Origin: a virus
DNA: 38,096 nucleotides
Reading direction: 5' to 3' (one strand)
Virus record (IMG/VR): IMGVR_UViG_3300010158_000164
Span: 1 to 38,096 of that record
Position numbers and translations under genes: made by a program. Of the stretch, positions 11,357-18,521 are shown in pieces; within the stretch, counting starts at the first letter, position 1, and each line of letters starts with the position of its first letter. The notes beneath the pieces were generated by a model that was given only the letters and a program-made list of their open reading frames with translations, was not told where the DNA came from and did no database searches.

Positions 11357-11545
11357 ATGGCTGGTAAATATACTAAAGCTGCTGATAAAAAGCAAGATGT
11401 AAAAGTCACAAAGGGCTTAAGTTCTGCACAAAAAGCAAAGTTTGTTAAGGCTGACAAGGCTATGGACAAAAAAGCTTTGACTGCAAAGCAGGACATGAAG
11501 GCTGACAAAGCCGTTGTCAAAAAGATTACAAAGAAGGGTAAGTAA
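11357..11545 (+). CDS. Lys-rich small protein (62 aa)
   Basis: The ATG follows the previous stop directly. The composition is histone-tail-like (Lys, Ala, Asp), with DKAMDKKALTAKQDMKADKA in the middle and an ITKKGK end. The alternating acidic and basic pattern suggests a helix. It may bind DNA or neutralise packaged DNA; no family is recognised. Confidence 0.65.
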   Translation: MAGKYTKAADKKQDVKVTKGLSSAQKAKFVKADKAMDKKALTAKQDMKADKAVVKKITKKGK

Positions 11546-11546
11546 C

Positions 11547-11660
11547 ATGTGCGTTGAATGTGGATGCAACAAGACTCAGATTGGCAAGATCAACGACAAA
11601 CTAACTGGAAAGCCTGACAAGCCAGGTGGCGGTTACGAAGGCGTTGGAGGTAGCAAGTAA
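11547..11660 (+). CDS. Short CxxCxC mini-protein (37 aa)
   Basis: Its ATG is one base after the previous stop, and its end overlaps the next start (TAATG). It begins MCVECGCNKTQIGKIND, so three Cys lie within the first seven residues, followed by a Gly-Lys-Pro-rich tail. Such a cluster may bind a metal with a partner. The tight coupling supports translation. Confidence 0.6.
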   Translation: MCVECGCNKTQIGKINDKLTGKPDKPGGGYEGVGGSK

Positions 11661-11830
11661 TGGCTGTCGCAAAAAAGGGCATGGGCTTTAAGGCCGCCCA
11701 GAAATCTATTGCTAAGAAGCAAGGCATACCTATGAAAAATGCTGGTGCTATCTTGGCCGCAGGAGCTCGCAATGCTAGCCCTGCTGCTGTTAAGAAAAAC
11801 CCAAATCTAAAGAAAGTAAAGGGCAAGTAA
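11660..11830 (+). CDS. Lys/Ala-rich small protein (56 aa)
   Basis: The start overlaps the preceding stop by one base. MGFKAAQKSIAKKQGIPMKN is followed by an Ala-rich helix (AGAILAAGARNASPAA) and a KKNPNLKKVKGK tail. It resembles small proteins found next to tail adaptor genes in other actinobacterial phages, with no assigned role. Confidence 0.65.
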   Translation: MAVAKKGMGFKAAQKSIAKKQGIPMKNAGAILAAGARNASPAAVKKNPNLKKVKGK

Positions 11831-11831
11831 C

Positions 11832-12086
11832 ATGGCTGCTGGTGACGGACGTACATTGCAATACCACTTAAATCGTTTGGCTGGAACATTAAACTCTAAT
11901 GATGTCCCACGTTATGCTTCTCAAGGTGCTGCAAATATTTGGGCTGGCACCAGCAGCTTGGCTCTTCAAGGTGCTTTGAATAAAAAGGCTGGTACATCTG
12001 GTCTTGCTATTCAAGGCGCATTAAACAAAATTGCTGGGACTACTGGTCTTGGTGAGAATGAAGCTGCAGCAAGGATAGTCGCATGA
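11832..12086 (+). CDS. Small protein with internal LN-x-x-AGT repeats (84 aa)
   Basis: The product contains repeats of about 16-20 residues: HLNRLAGTLNSN, ANIWAGTSSLALQGA, LNKKAGTSGLAIQGA, LNKIAGTTGLG. Such repeats occur in small neck or tail proteins of several phages. It overlaps the adaptor gene by 4 bases (ATGA). A connector-associated structural role is likely by position, not shown by sequence. Confidence 0.7.
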   Translation: MAAGDGRTLQYHLNRLAGTLNSNDVPRYASQGAANIWAGTSSLALQGALNKKAGTSGLAIQGALNKIAGTTGLGENEAAARIVA

Positions 12087-12970
12087 ATTTTGCAGACATG
12101 GTTGATGAAGTACTTATCAATGTCGCTGGTTACACTCAACGCCAGGACCAAGCAACATACTTAACAGCTGCTATAAATGAGTCAGCGCTTACATTTACCG
12201 TACAAGATGGCAATGTGCTTTCACGCGGTCTTGTAGAAATTGATGATGAACTTGTATGGGTTGACCGCTTTGACCGAGCAAATAACATTGCTTACATTGC
12301 TCCATCTGGTCGTGGTTTCCGTAACTCGACGGTAGCACCACACGCAGTTGGTGCACGTGTTGTAATTTCTCCAGCATACCCAAGAGTAGTAGTAGCCAAA
12401 GCTATTAACAACGCTATTGATGGTGTATACCCTAGCTTGTTTGGAACTTTCTATACAACATTCCCATTTGTGGCTACACGTTCTACTTACCAGATGCCTT
12501 CAGATGCAGTAAACATTATGCAAGCTTCATGGCAAACTGTTGGTCCTACAAAAGAATGGTTGCCTATTCGCCGTTGGCGCATGGACAATACTGCAAACCC
12601 ACAGGCATTTAATACAGGTAAATCATTGTCCATCTATGATGGCATTGTTCCTGGTCGCACTGTTCACGTAGTTTATTCTAAGCGCCCAAGTCAATTAGTA
12701 TTACCTTCAGATGACTTTACTTTATCGGGCCTACCTGATTCTGCTCAAGAAGTTATTATTCTTGGTGCTTCATACCGTGTGGCAGCTTATTTAGATGCAG
12801 CCAGAGTTACAGGTATGTCCGTAGAAGCCGATGCACTTGACCAATCAAATCCATCAGGTGCTGGTGCACAAGTATCCCGTTACCTCTTTGCTCAATACAA
12901 AGATCGCTTGGCTATTGAAGTCAATCGCCAGTCACAATTCTTTAACATCCGCGTTCACTACACAAGATAG
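12083..12970 (+). CDS. Tail-tube adaptor (T7 gp11-like position) with inserted beta domain (295 aa)
   Basis: It begins with a helix typical of head-tail adaptors (MNFADMVDEVLINVAGY), which is resumed at about residue 100 (RVVVAKAINNAIDGVYPSLFG) after an inserted beta domain (about 30-95). That domain ends in GRGFRNSTVAPHAVGARV. The later part has YQMPSDAVNIMQASW and RRWRMD, then helices (AQEVIILGASYRVAAYLDA). Helix-beta-helix layout and location before a large nozzle-like gene suggest the protein joining portal and tail. The inserted beta domain resembles the start of the next protein. Confidence 0.7.
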   Translation: MNFADMVDEVLINVAGYTQRQDQATYLTAAINESALTFTVQDGNVLSRGLVEIDDELVWVDRFDRANNIAYIAPSGRGFRNSTVAPHAVGARVVISPAYPRVVVAKAINNAIDGVYPSLFGTFYTTFPFVATRSTYQMPSDAVNIMQASWQTVGPTKEWLPIRRWRMDNTANPQAFNTGKSLSIYDGIVPGRTVHVVYSKRPSQLVLPSDDFTLSGLPDSAQEVIILGASYRVAAYLDAARVTGMSVEADALDQSNPSGAGAQVSRYLFAQYKDRLAIEVNRQSQFFNIRVHYTR

Positions 12971-12977
12971 GTAAACC

Positions 12978-14219
12978 ATGCCAGCAGTAAATCGTTATTA
13001 TTCATCCGTTGCCGTTGATACAAAATTAAGTTCTGCAATTACAGACTCAGCTTTAACACTTACAGTTGCATCAACAACAGGCTTTCCAACTTCGTATCCA
13101 TACACACTTGCCATTGGTTATGACCTTAGCAATGAAGAACTTGTAACCATTATTAGTGCTTCTGGCACAACACTTACCGTAGGTACAACCGTTGCTGGTG
13201 GTGCTAATATTGCTGGTCGTGGCGTAGATGGTACCAATGACCAAGCTCACGCCGCAGGCGAGCCTGTCAAGCATGTGGTTTCCGCCCGTGACATGACTGA
13301 ATCTCAAGCACACATTGCTGCTGAAGCTGGCGCACATGGGGTTACTGGCTCTTTTGTTGGTACATCAGACACACAAACATTAACCAATAAAACTATTACT
13401 GGTGGCACTGTTAATCCAACCACGCTTCAACAAAATGGTGTACCCGCAGTAACCACAACTGATGCTCAAGAGTTAACAAATAAAACTCTTGGAAATACCA
13501 ACAATATTAAAGCTGGATCAACCTTAACAAACAACGGAACTATTAGTGGTGGAACTATATCGGGTCCAACAATTAGCAACCTAACGGTTACTGGAACACT
13601 AGCACTTCCAACTGGTGCAATTACATCAACAATGATTCTTGATGACACCATTGTTAATGCTGACATAAATGCCAGTGCTGCTATTGCCGATACAAAACTT
13701 GCCACAATTTCTACTGCTGGTAAAGTTTCAAATAGTGCAACTACCGCAACAAGTGCAAACACTGCTTCCGCGATAGTTGCTAGAGATGCTTCAGGAAACT
13801 TTACTGCTGGAACTGTTACTGCCAACTTAACTGGTAACGTAACTGGAAATGTTAGTGGATCTTCAGGTAGCACGACTGGTAATGCTGCAACTGCAACTAC
13901 CACAACAGGTAATGCTGCTACAGCTACCGCACTTCAAACTGCTCGCACCATCAACGGTGTTTCTTTTAATGGAACTGCAAACATTAGAACAAGTATTGGT
14001 GGACAAGATACAACTACCTCTGGTGCTAACAAAACCATAACCCATGGTCTTGGAACTACACCTAGTTCAGTTGTTGTATGTGCGCGTTCTGACAGTTACA
14101 ACACAAACCCTAAAGTTCTTACAGTCGGAAACATAGGGGCAACGACTTTCACAGTGTTTGCAAATGACACTGCTGGTGGAGCAGTGGCTACACCCTTTGC
14201 TTGGATAGCAACAGCGTAA
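12978..14219 (+). CDS. Tail fibre / tail appendage protein (413 aa)
   Basis: Residues about 10-105 form the same type of beta domain as in the adaptor, including AGRGVDGTNDQAHAAGEPV. Next comes TQTLTNKTI and QELTNKTL, repeats characteristic of phage fibre shafts, then low-complexity Thr/Asn/Gly beta-helix-like sequence and a C-terminal domain with ITHGLGTTPSSVVV, as in fibre tips. There is no collagen block, unlike the other two fibre genes. It probably sits at the tail tip or as a short fibre. Confidence 0.75.
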   Translation: MPAVNRYYSSVAVDTKLSSAITDSALTLTVASTTGFPTSYPYTLAIGYDLSNEELVTIISASGTTLTVGTTVAGGANIAGRGVDGTNDQAHAAGEPVKHVVSARDMTESQAHIAAEAGAHGVTGSFVGTSDTQTLTNKTITGGTVNPTTLQQNGVPAVTTTDAQELTNKTLGNTNNIKAGSTLTNNGTISGGTISGPTISNLTVTGTLALPTGAITSTMILDDTIVNADINASAAIADTKLATISTAGKVSNSATTATSANTASAIVARDASGNFTAGTVTANLTGNVTGNVSGSSGSTTGNAATATTTTGNAATATALQTARTINGVSFNGTANIRTSIGGQDTTTSGANKTITHGLGTTPSSVVVCARSDSYNTNPKVLTVGNIGATTFTVFANDTAGGAVATPFAWIATA

Positions 14220-16447
14220 TGACAGCAGTAGGTTTAACCGCATCCATCACTGGTGTTGCAATAACCAATGTTACTGGACCCCCAGCGTATCAGTCAGTAG
14301 TATTTACGGCAACCAATACATTTAATGTTGGTGCTACTGGTAACATTGTTAATGGCGTAAACATTACTGGTATTATTCCAGCTACTTTAAATGTTTCTAA
14401 TGCTCAAATTGTTTCTAGCACTTCAACAACATTTACTGTATTGCTTCCTGCTGGAACAGTTTCTGGTACATACAGTAGCGGTGGAACAGCCACCACATTT
14501 TACTTTAATCCAAGTGCAACGGTAACTTCTGCAAAGAGTATTACTGAAGACCCAATTAACCCAATAGGTCGGCCACCCGAATCTACCATTCTGTACACAA
14601 ATCAAAACAATTTGTATGACGTAGCAGTTGGTGGAGAACCATTCTTCTTGGCAGCTTCAGACAAGTACCCTTACCACAGAGAAACTGCGTCGTATAAACG
14701 ACAACAGTTGGATCTCACCCAACAACCAGGTGAGCAAACCTTTGAAGGCTGGTGGCTACGGTCCCAGTCTTCTTGGCATTTAGGCGCAGGTATCAATTAC
14801 CTTGAGCCATTACAAGGTCAAGATGTTATCTACCGATTCAACAAGTCAAACGGTGTAGATGTTTGGACTCCAGGACAAGCAACGCTTCTTAAAGATACAA
14901 CTAACGTACTAACGGTATCTGGAGAAAGCCAGATTACTGGTGCTATTGATGGTAACAATGTTTCATGCGTATTTGTATCTGATAATGCAAACTTAACCCG
15001 TGTTGGACCAACAGGTGCTACGGGTGCTATAACTTACGGCGGTTCTGGATCTAACATTGTTGCCTTGACCCAAGATGGAACTAACTACTACGCAGCCAAT
15101 AGCACTGGTATTTACAAAGGTTTACTGACTGGTGTAGGTACTGGAACTCTTGCCTGGAACACTGGTTCAGCCAGAGTTGCAATGGGCTGGGTTAAGCAAC
15201 GTCTAGTTGCTGGCATTGGTGATACTTTGTATCAACTTATAGGAGTAACTGGTGCTACTGGTTCTCCTGGTGTACCGCCAACACTACCAACAGGAACGTA
15301 CAAACATCCAAACGCAAACTGGACTTGGACTGGTATTGCTGAAGGACCAACTGCAATCTACGCATCGGGTTATGCAGGTACTACATCTGCCATTTTTAAG
15401 TTAACTATTAGTGATACTGGTGGACTACCTACTCTTTCGCAAGCCGTAACAGCAGCCGACTTCCCAGACGAAGAGCACGTAACAAGCATTGCTACATACC
15501 TTGGCAAGTACATGTTAATTGGAACTAACAAGGGTGTACGCGTTGGTATAATAGATACCGCAGGAAACATCTCTTATGGCGGTTTAACTTTTAAACAAAA
15601 AACCAATGACCACATAACTGGCTTTGCTTTTGAAGATCGCTTTGCTTACGCAACAGTTACGCAAGATATTGATGGTAATTCTGGGTTAATTCGTATTGAT
15701 TTGTCTGCACCTAACAGTGATGGGCTATACCCATACGCCAATGATCTTGCCTCGTCTGCTACGGGTAACTGTAATGGCGTAGCTTTCATTGGTGAAACTG
15801 GCAGATTGGCATTTGTAGTTGAAGGTAGTGGTCTTTACTTTGAACATGCAACTCAGTTAGTAGCTCAAGGTTACATAGACACTGGTGCTATTCGTTACAA
15901 CACCATGGAAAAAAAGCACTTTAAGTTGGTCAAGGTTCGCATAGCTTCGCCATTTGAAGGAACGGTTGCAATTTCAACCATTGCTAAAGATGGTGACATT
16001 GTAAGTATTATTACTGTAGGTAACTCTGGATCGGCAGATCAAGATTTTTCAACTAACATAACTACAGCTCAAGAACAATTAGCCTTTAGGTTTACCCTTG
16101 GCCGTAGTTCTATTGACACCTCAAAAGGTGGCGGAATTGTTGGCTACCAGGTTAAAGCACTACCTGCCAATAAAAGAACTCGCAGTATCTCAGTGCCACT
16201 TATGTGTTACGACTTTGAGCAAGACCGAAACAACATCATGGTTGGCTGGGATGGCCGTGCCTGGTCACGTCTATCTGCTTTAGAGACCATTGAGTCCAAT
16301 GGAAATACTGTAACTATTCAAGACTTTACAAGTGGTGAACAGGTAGAAGGTTTAATTGAAAAAATAACCTTTGACCGCATCTCTCCACCTGACCGTAGGT
16401 TCCAAGGATTTGGTGGAGTTATTTACGTTACGGTGAGAACAATCTAA
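14219..16447 (+). CDS. Tail nozzle-like protein with beta-propeller character (742 aa)
   Basis: The chosen ATG overlaps the previous stop (TAATG) as in most neighbours. A TTG 18 nt upstream is less likely. The N-terminal 110 residues are an immunoglobulin-like segment. From about residue 130 there are many short beta blades (YYAANSTGIYKGLL, AIYASGYAGTTSAIFKL, KYMLIGTNKGVRVG, GRLAFVVEGSGLYFE), as in nozzle proteins of short-tailed phages such as T7 gp12 (about 790 residues). The end is a beta/alpha domain. Size, location after the adaptor and blade repeats give the call. Two short collagen-like bits ([16 protein letters not shown]) are odd insertions in loops. Confidence 0.7.
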   Translation: MTAVGLTASITGVAITNVTGPPAYQSVVFTATNTFNVGATGNIVNGVNITGIIPATLNVSNAQIVSSTSTTFTVLLPAGTVSGTYSSGGTATTFYFNPSATVTSAKSITEDPINPIGRPPESTILYTNQNNLYDVAVGGEPFFLAASDKYPYHRETASYKRQQLDLTQQPGEQTFEGWWLRSQSSWHLGAGINYLEPLQGQDVIYRFNKSNGVDVWTPGQATLLKDTTNVLTVSGESQITGAIDGNNVSCVFVSDNANLTRVGPTGATGAITYGGSGSNIVALTQDGTNYYAANSTGIYKGLLTGVGTGTLAWNTGSARVAMGWVKQRLVAGIGDTLYQLIGVTGATGSPGVPPTLPTGTYKHPNANWTWTGIAEGPTAIYASGYAGTTSAIFKLTISDTGGLPTLSQAVTAADFPDEEHVTSIATYLGKYMLIGTNKGVRVGIIDTAGNISYGGLTFKQKTNDHITGFAFEDRFAYATVTQDIDGNSGLIRIDLSAPNSDGLYPYANDLASSATGNCNGVAFIGETGRLAFVVEGSGLYFEHATQLVAQGYIDTGAIRYNTMEKKHFKLVKVRIASPFEGTVAISTIAKDGDIVSIITVGNSGSADQDFSTNITTAQEQLAFRFTLGRSSIDTSKGGGIVGYQVKALPANKRTRSISVPLMCYDFEQDRNNIMVGWDGRAWSRLSALETIESNGNTVTIQDFTSGEQVEGLIEKITFDRISPPDRRFQGFGGVIYVTVRTI

Positions 16448-16755
16448 TGACTATTCAGTACGTTGCAAGTCTTATACAAATTACATCTGTTATAGGGGGC
16501 ATGTTGTTTGCGTTATGGAGGATCTGGCGAAAGCTTGACCAACACCAATCCAATAGCGCTGCTCGCTCAGATGTTATGGAAGTAAGACTTGACCGCATTG
16601 AGTTTCAGTTCGGTCCTAATGGTGGTGGCTTGCGTGAAGCAGTTAACAACATCTCTAATAACTTGCAACACATGGATGCAAAGTTAGACAAAGTAAGTAA
16701 TGATCTATCTCAACTCAAAGGAGAGTTCAAAGAACATGTCAGAAACAATGAGTAA
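16447..16755 (+). CDS. Membrane-anchored coiled-coil protein, DUF2746-like, holin-associated (102 aa)
   Basis: The start overlaps the previous stop by one base. Residues 5-28 are a single hydrophobic span (YVASLIQITSVIGGMLFALW), followed by a basic stop-transfer and a long coiled coil with the PNGGGLREAVNNI signature of the DUF2746 proteins found near lysis genes of actinobacterial phages. It probably acts with the adjacent two-span protein as a holin or holin regulator. Confidence 0.7.
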   Translation: MTIQYVASLIQITSVIGGMLFALWRIWRKLDQHQSNSAARSDVMEVRLDRIEFQFGPNGGGLREAVNNISNNLQHMDAKLDKVSNDLSQLKGEFKEHVRNNE

Positions 16756-16951
16756 GTTTGGTATTTGGCTAGCTGATAGCCCGCTAGGTGGAATGTTTAA
16801 GACAGCGCTAGGTGCTGCACTTGTATACGTACTAGATAATCTTGCATCATTTAATTTAGACCCAATTCTTATTGTTGCCATAGGGTCTGCACTTCCTATT
16901 GCAATCAATTACGTTAACGGTATGGACACACGGTACGGCAAGGTTAAATAA
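16736..16951 (+). CDS. Putative holin (71 aa)
   Basis: The start was set at ATG 16736, 12 nt after AAGGAG and inside the previous gene; an ATG four codons later is the alternative. Two hydrophobic segments are visible (about residues 18-33 and 39-57, GAALVYVLDNL and PILIVAIGSALPIAINYV), with a short basic tail. Size, two spans and position between the coiled-coil protein and the endopeptidase are typical for holins, which open the membrane for the lytic enzyme. Confidence 0.7.
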   Translation: MSETMSKFGIWLADSPLGGMFKTALGAALVYVLDNLASFNLDPILIVAIGSALPIAINYVNGMDTRYGKVK

Positions 16952-17358
16952 TGGCTTCACCTATGCAAGATAAGAAGTACAAGGTTACAACCGCCTTTGG
17001 AATTAAGGGCGATAGATGGTCCTCTGGCCGCCACGAAGGAGTGGACTATGCTGCACCAACTGGCGCAGTGGTTGTTGCACCTATTGCAGGCAAAGTAGTT
17101 AAAGTTGGCCAGTGCTGGGGACCGTCTTTCGGTAGCCACTCTGTGTTAGTTAAGGTTGCAGGTGGATACCTTCTCTTTGCCCACCTATCAGCCAATAGCG
17201 TGAAGGTTGGACAGGACCTAAAAATTGGAGATGTAATTGGTAAGGTTGGAGCAGACGGAAACGTCACAGGTCCACACTTACACATGGAACTTCAAGAGGG
17301 TCCAGGCTGGGTTAAAGGCGGAGGCTTAGATCCAGCAGCTATAATTAGCGCTAAATAA
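16951..17358 (+). CDS. M23-family metallopeptidase endolysin (135 aa)
   Basis: A LytM/M23 zinc peptidase domain fills the protein: H28-x3-D32 (GRHEGVDYAAPTGAVV), H78 (LLFAHLS) and H109-x-H111 (GPHLHMEL) form the zinc and catalytic set. It cleaves peptide cross-links of peptidoglycan. There is no signal peptide, so it needs the holin. No cell-wall binding domain is present, making it shorter than most phage endolysins. It is the last gene of the late block, followed by a strong terminator. Confidence 0.92.
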   Translation: MASPMQDKKYKVTTAFGIKGDRWSSGRHEGVDYAAPTGAVVVAPIAGKVVKVGQCWGPSFGSHSVLVKVAGGYLLFAHLSANSVKVGQDLKIGDVIGKVGADGNVTGPHLHMELQEGPGWVKGGGLDPAAIISAK

Positions 17359-17421
17359 AACTCAGCAAACAGTGGGATAACATACCCATTGCTGGCGCAC
17401 AGCGCCACGTATAGCGACTTT

Positions 17422-17461
17422 GAGGGTCACTTGGTACTTCGGTATCAGGTGGCCCTCTTTT
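17422..17461 (+). terminator. Rho-independent terminator closing the late block
   Basis: GAGGGTCACTTGGTAC (17422-17437) pairs with GTATCAGGTGGCCCTC (17442-17457) over 16 positions (three G-U pairs), closed by a TTCG tetraloop and followed by TTTT. A smaller hairpin, GGCGC-ACA-GCGCC, lies just upstream at 17394-17406. The stem could also slow leftward transcripts, although there is no T tract on that side. Confidence 0.88.
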
Positions 17462-17472
17462 GTCGTTCCTAA

Positions 17473-17646
17473 GGTGGTGAGGATGGGAATCGAACCCACG
17501 CCTTCGTCCTGATACCCAGGAGTAACTGCTCCGTAATGCAACTTCTCGTTAACTTTGTGCTGTATAGGAAGCACTGGTTTCCGCTTGAATGTATTGCGCC
17601 TTAGTAGCTGGTTAACTGCAGTCCCGCCAATACTGCTTCGCTCACC
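17473..17646 (-). ncRNA. Candidate tRNA-like RNA (about 174 nt) or tRNA-derived att core
   Basis: On the minus strand the 3' end has a perfect T-arm (17499-17483: GTGGG, TTCGATT loop, CCCAT) followed by CCTCACC, A, CC. The 5' end, GGTGAGC (17646-17640), pairs with CCTCACC at 6 of 7 positions. Three bases later comes a D-arm-like hairpin, GCAG-11 nt with GG-CTGC (17636-17618). The space where an anticodon arm should be is enlarged to about 118 nt and contains GTGCT/AGCAC, GGAG/CTCC and TCCTG/CAGGA hairpins and a GTTAAC/GTTAAC pairing. No normal anticodon arm is found. It could be a new tRNA-like RNA, or the 3' part of a host tRNA kept as an attachment site, although I see no integrase gene. 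Confidence 0.5.
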
Positions 17647-17651
17647 TTGGA

Positions 17652-18173
17652 TTATTGTAGCATAAGATTTATTTTATTTATCTTTGATGCATCTAAATGC
17701 CAAGACTTACCATTGTAATCTCCACATTCTTTAATCTCAATCCCTGAAGCCCAGCCTAGAGCTTGGTACGGTGGAGACAGCCAGTTGTTTTCTTTAACTC
17801 TGCGGGTTTTGTGCTGTGGTCCACCAACAATAAGTACATAGGTAGCATCCTCAGCATCCCATTCAGATAGCCGTAGGCCCGTGGCCTTAAATGAATACCT
17901 AACCTCGTACCCTGGCACATCCTCTTGGGTTTTCCATTTGTTTACGTGCGGTTCAAAGTCATCAAGCCCACACATCCTAGCAAATGCAAGTTCAGACCCA
18001 GCGGCTATAGCATGTTGCCACATTTCCCAAATGTCACCCTCGGAATAGTTGCGATTCATCTCAGGTCTACCAAGGTAAGGGAGCTGGCGCTCATACCCAA
18101 TACGGGCAACCAAGCCTTCCTCCTGCGGAGTCAGGGAATAGGAATCAAATTTAAGCACACTAAACCCTTTCAC
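17652..18173 (-). CDS. PD-(D/E)xK-like or related phage protein of unknown function
   Basis: The only gene of a short leftward unit. The core reads GSELAFARMCGL, then TQEDVPGYEVRYSF, then LRLSEWDAEDATYVLIVGG, then GWASGIE. This E, D, E-V-R layout matches a widespread group of phage proteins that resemble restriction-type nucleases, though the last catalytic Lys is not clear to me. The start is uncertain. The frame is open to GTG 18242, but a consensus promoter -10 lies on 18232-18237, so transcripts from it must use a later start. GTG 18173, 9 nt after AACAGGG, is chosen. Its end lies just before the tRNA-like RNA. Confidence 0.65.
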   Translation of the reverse strand: MKGFSVLKFDSYSLTPQEEGLVARIGYERQLPYLGRPEMNRNYSEGDIWEMWQHAIAAGSELAFARMCGLDDFEPHVNKWKTQEDVPGYEVRYSFKATGLRLSEWDAEDATYVLIVGGPQHKTRRVKENNWLSPPYQALGWASGIEIKECGDYNGKSWHLDASKINKINLMLQ

Positions 18174-18231
18174 CAACCATGGCCCTGTTGGGTGGTGTAA
18201 CCACCCTACCTGTTTACTCGCTGTCGCTCGT

Positions 18232-18262
18232 ATTATACTCACACCCTCAAGGAACCTGTCAA
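18232..18262 (-). promoter_or_regulatory. Near-consensus leftward promoter (TTGACA / TATAAT)
   Basis: Read leftwards, TTGACA (18262-18257) and TATAAT (18237-18232) are both perfect hexamers, separated by 19 bases, slightly longer than the usual 17. The predicted transcript starts near 18225, inside the longest version of the leftward frame, and would carry the nuclease-like gene and the tRNA-like RNA. Confidence 0.65.
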
Positions 18263-18284
18263 ATCACGGCGTTACCAAGCCAGT

Positions 18285-18313
18285 TTGCATTGTGTACTCG
18301 TTGGGTGTACGGT
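18285..18313 (+). promoter_or_regulatory. Rightward promoter giving a leaderless nuclease mRNA
   Basis: TTGCAT (18285-18290) and TACGGT (18308-18313) are 17 bases apart. A start about 7 nt after the -10 falls at 18320-18321, exactly on the ATG of the first gene, which lacks any Shine-Dalgarno sequence. Leaderless mRNAs are common in actinobacteria. It is divergent from the leftward promoter with only about 23 bp between the two -35 boxes. Confidence 0.5.
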
Positions 18314-18320
18314 GTGTGGC

Positions 18321-18521
18321 ATGGGAATAATAAAAGAAACAACGATAGGACATAGATCCTTCTCGTCATTTACATCCTGGGTCAAGTGCGGTAAGTCATG
18401 GCAACTTGAACGGGAGTTAAAGGTACCCACTGATACAGCGTGGTACTTTGTCGGAGGGTCAGCCTTCCACCTAGCAGTAGAACGCTACCTCAAGGGAGAG
18501 CTACCTGATGTTGAACATTAA
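18321..18521 (+). CDS. RecB/Cas4-like nuclease, N-terminal chain (66 aa)
   Basis: This short product carries the opening motifs of the PD-(D/E)xK RecB/AddB/Cas4 family: SFSSFTSWVKCGKSWQLERE with Cys23, the first iron-sulfur ligand position, and VGGSAFHLAVERYL with His50, the active-site His motif. The normal continuation is in the next frame (18508-19191). Deleting one T in CATTAA (18516-18521) would fuse them as ...DVEHKLLWEQAF. There is no ribosome site; a leaderless start is likely. It may be a genuine separate chain, a +1 frameshift product or a sequencing error. Confidence 0.75.
   Translation: MGIIKETTIGHRSFSSFTSWVKCGKSWQLERELKVPTDTAWYFVGGSAFHLAVERYLKGELPDVEH

Noticed and set aside
17362-17574. 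Minus-strand frame of 70 or more codons across the tRNA-like segment and terminator
   Set aside because: It would read through a strong terminator hairpin and has no good start. Not fully excluded; noted as the rival view of the tRNA-like RNA.
17473-17646. Ordinary tRNA or tmRNA
   Set aside because: No anticodon arm fits next to the T-arm, the span is too long for a tRNA and too short for a tmRNA, and no tag frame or tmRNA-type start was found.
18285-18320. TTG start extending the nuclease N-terminal chain by 12 residues
   Set aside because: It overlaps the proposed promoter and adds Cys-rich residues not typical of the family; ATG 18321 is preferred.
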